Origin: Planctomycetota bacterium
GTDB taxonomy: Bacteria; Planctomycetota; PUPC01; JABMSA01; JAUWKK01
Reading direction: 5' to 3'
Assembly (NCBI GenBank): GCA_030614245.1
Contig: JAUWKK010000139.1
Location: 1 to 7,282, forward strand
DNA: 7,282 bases
Positions 7,197-7,282 of this stretch are shown here, in pieces. Both the position numbers and the translations under genes were made by a program. The notes under the pieces were generated by a model. That model had not been told where the DNA came from. It saw only the letters and a list, made by a program, of their open reading frames with translations, and made no database searches. The number at the start of each line of letters is the position of its first letter. Within the stretch, counting starts at the first letter, position 1.

Positions 7197-7265
7197 CGGG
7201 TGCCACGGTCAACGGGCTTCCGTTGGCCGTGCCCACGTCCAAGCTCTGCTTGAACGTGCCACCCG
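7197..7265. repeat. Structured intergenic repeat: two tandem hairpins closed by an outer stem (three-way-junction shape)
   Basis: Hairpin 1: CACGGTCAACGG (7204-7215), loop GCTT, CCGTTGGCCGTG (7220-7231), 12 pairs of which one is a G-T wobble. Hairpin 2: CACGTCCAAGC (7234-7244), loop TCT, GCTTGAACGTG (7248-7258), 11 positions with one C/A mismatch that becomes a G-U pair on the minus-strand RNA. The outer CGGGTG (7197-7202) pairs exactly with CACCCG (7260-7265) and encloses both hairpins. No T-run follows either hairpin on either strand, so it is not a classic intrinsic terminator. The compact multi-stem design is typical of REP/BIME-like interspersed repeats or a structured RNA; which of these cannot be told from one copy. 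Confidence 0.65.
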
Positions 7266-7282
7266 ACGCCCTTACCTTAAAT

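Larger units (their letters stand above)
7002..7282 (-). promoter_or_regulatory. Non-coding leader of the operon, presumed to hold the promoter
   Basis: This 281-nt stretch contains no credible gene on either strand; short open frames crossing it have no recognisable protein character. It precedes the first gene of a tightly packed operon, so the promoter should lie here. The AT-richest parts on the minus strand are around 7146-7158 (GATATAAG) and 7059-7070 (GTATATAC). Upstream of the first, TGGAAA (about 7173-7178) matches a -35 box at 4 of 6 positions with roughly 17 nt spacing. None of these is strong enough to call a sigma70 promoter with confidence. Confidence 0.4.

Noticed and set aside
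7197..7265. tRNA gene or intrinsic terminator reading of the hairpin pair
   Set aside because: There is no T-loop consensus, anticodon arm or acceptor geometry for a tRNA, and no T-run after the stems for a rho-independent terminator.
1..7282. CRISPR array, insertion sequence, phage or defence genes
   Set aside because: No regularly spaced repeats, transposase motifs, integrase, or toxin-antitoxin pairs are visible; all coding space is taken by the five polysaccharide genes.

Overview
The window is a GC-rich bacterial stretch and reads as one minus-strand gene cluster for cell-surface or extracellular polysaccharide biosynthesis. In transcription order (right to left) it holds three GT-B-fold glycosyltransferases, a heparinase II/III-like polysaccharide lyase-family protein, and the N-terminal 60% or so of a class B asparagine synthetase-type amidotransferase that runs off the left edge. 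No gene on the plus strand is credible; the long plus-strand open frames are antisense shadows of the real genes. The base composition, the weak Shine-Dalgarno use at the first gene and the hairpin-rich intergenic repeat would fit a Planctomycetota-like genome. That is only an impression, because no taxonomic marker is present.

Layout: 7002-7282 is a non-coding leader. It holds a compact structured repeat (7197-7265, two tandem hairpins closed by an outer stem), two 13-nt direct repeats, an AT-rich zone and a small hairpin ahead of the first gene. At 5637-7001 is glycosyltransferase A, which contains a 28-nt nearly perfect palindrome read in frame. At 4463-5644 is glycosyltransferase B (GT4, 8-nt overlap with A). 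At 3294-4430 is glycosyltransferase C (GT4; an alternative GTG start at 4466 would overlap B by 4 nt). At 1132-3297 is the heparinase II/III-like protein (ATGA overlap with C). At 1-1083 is the amidotransferase, separated from the lyase-like gene by 48 nt.

The stop/start overlaps make a single co-transcribed and probably translationally coupled operon very likely. The plausible division of labour is: the three glycosyltransferases add successive sugars to a lipid-linked repeat unit in the cytoplasm; the amidotransferase amidates a sugar acid or similar residue (or makes asparagine); and the heparinase-like protein, which has no signal peptide, acts on uronic-acid-containing glycan inside the cell or through an unrecognised export route. 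Glycosyltransferase, heparinase-like and AsnB-like genes often occur together in exopolysaccharide loci, including those linked to exosortase/PEP-CTERM systems. No exosortase gene is in this window.

I do not see a clearly new biological system here. The points most worth a second look are: (i) the amidotransferase has AAG where the ATG should be, directly before the catalytic Cys codon, with an in-frame stop just upstream and no other in-frame start that keeps the Cys; (ii) the in-frame 28-nt palindrome inside glycosyltransferase A, which looks like a REP-type element absorbed into a protein linker; (iii) the three-way-junction repeat at the right edge.
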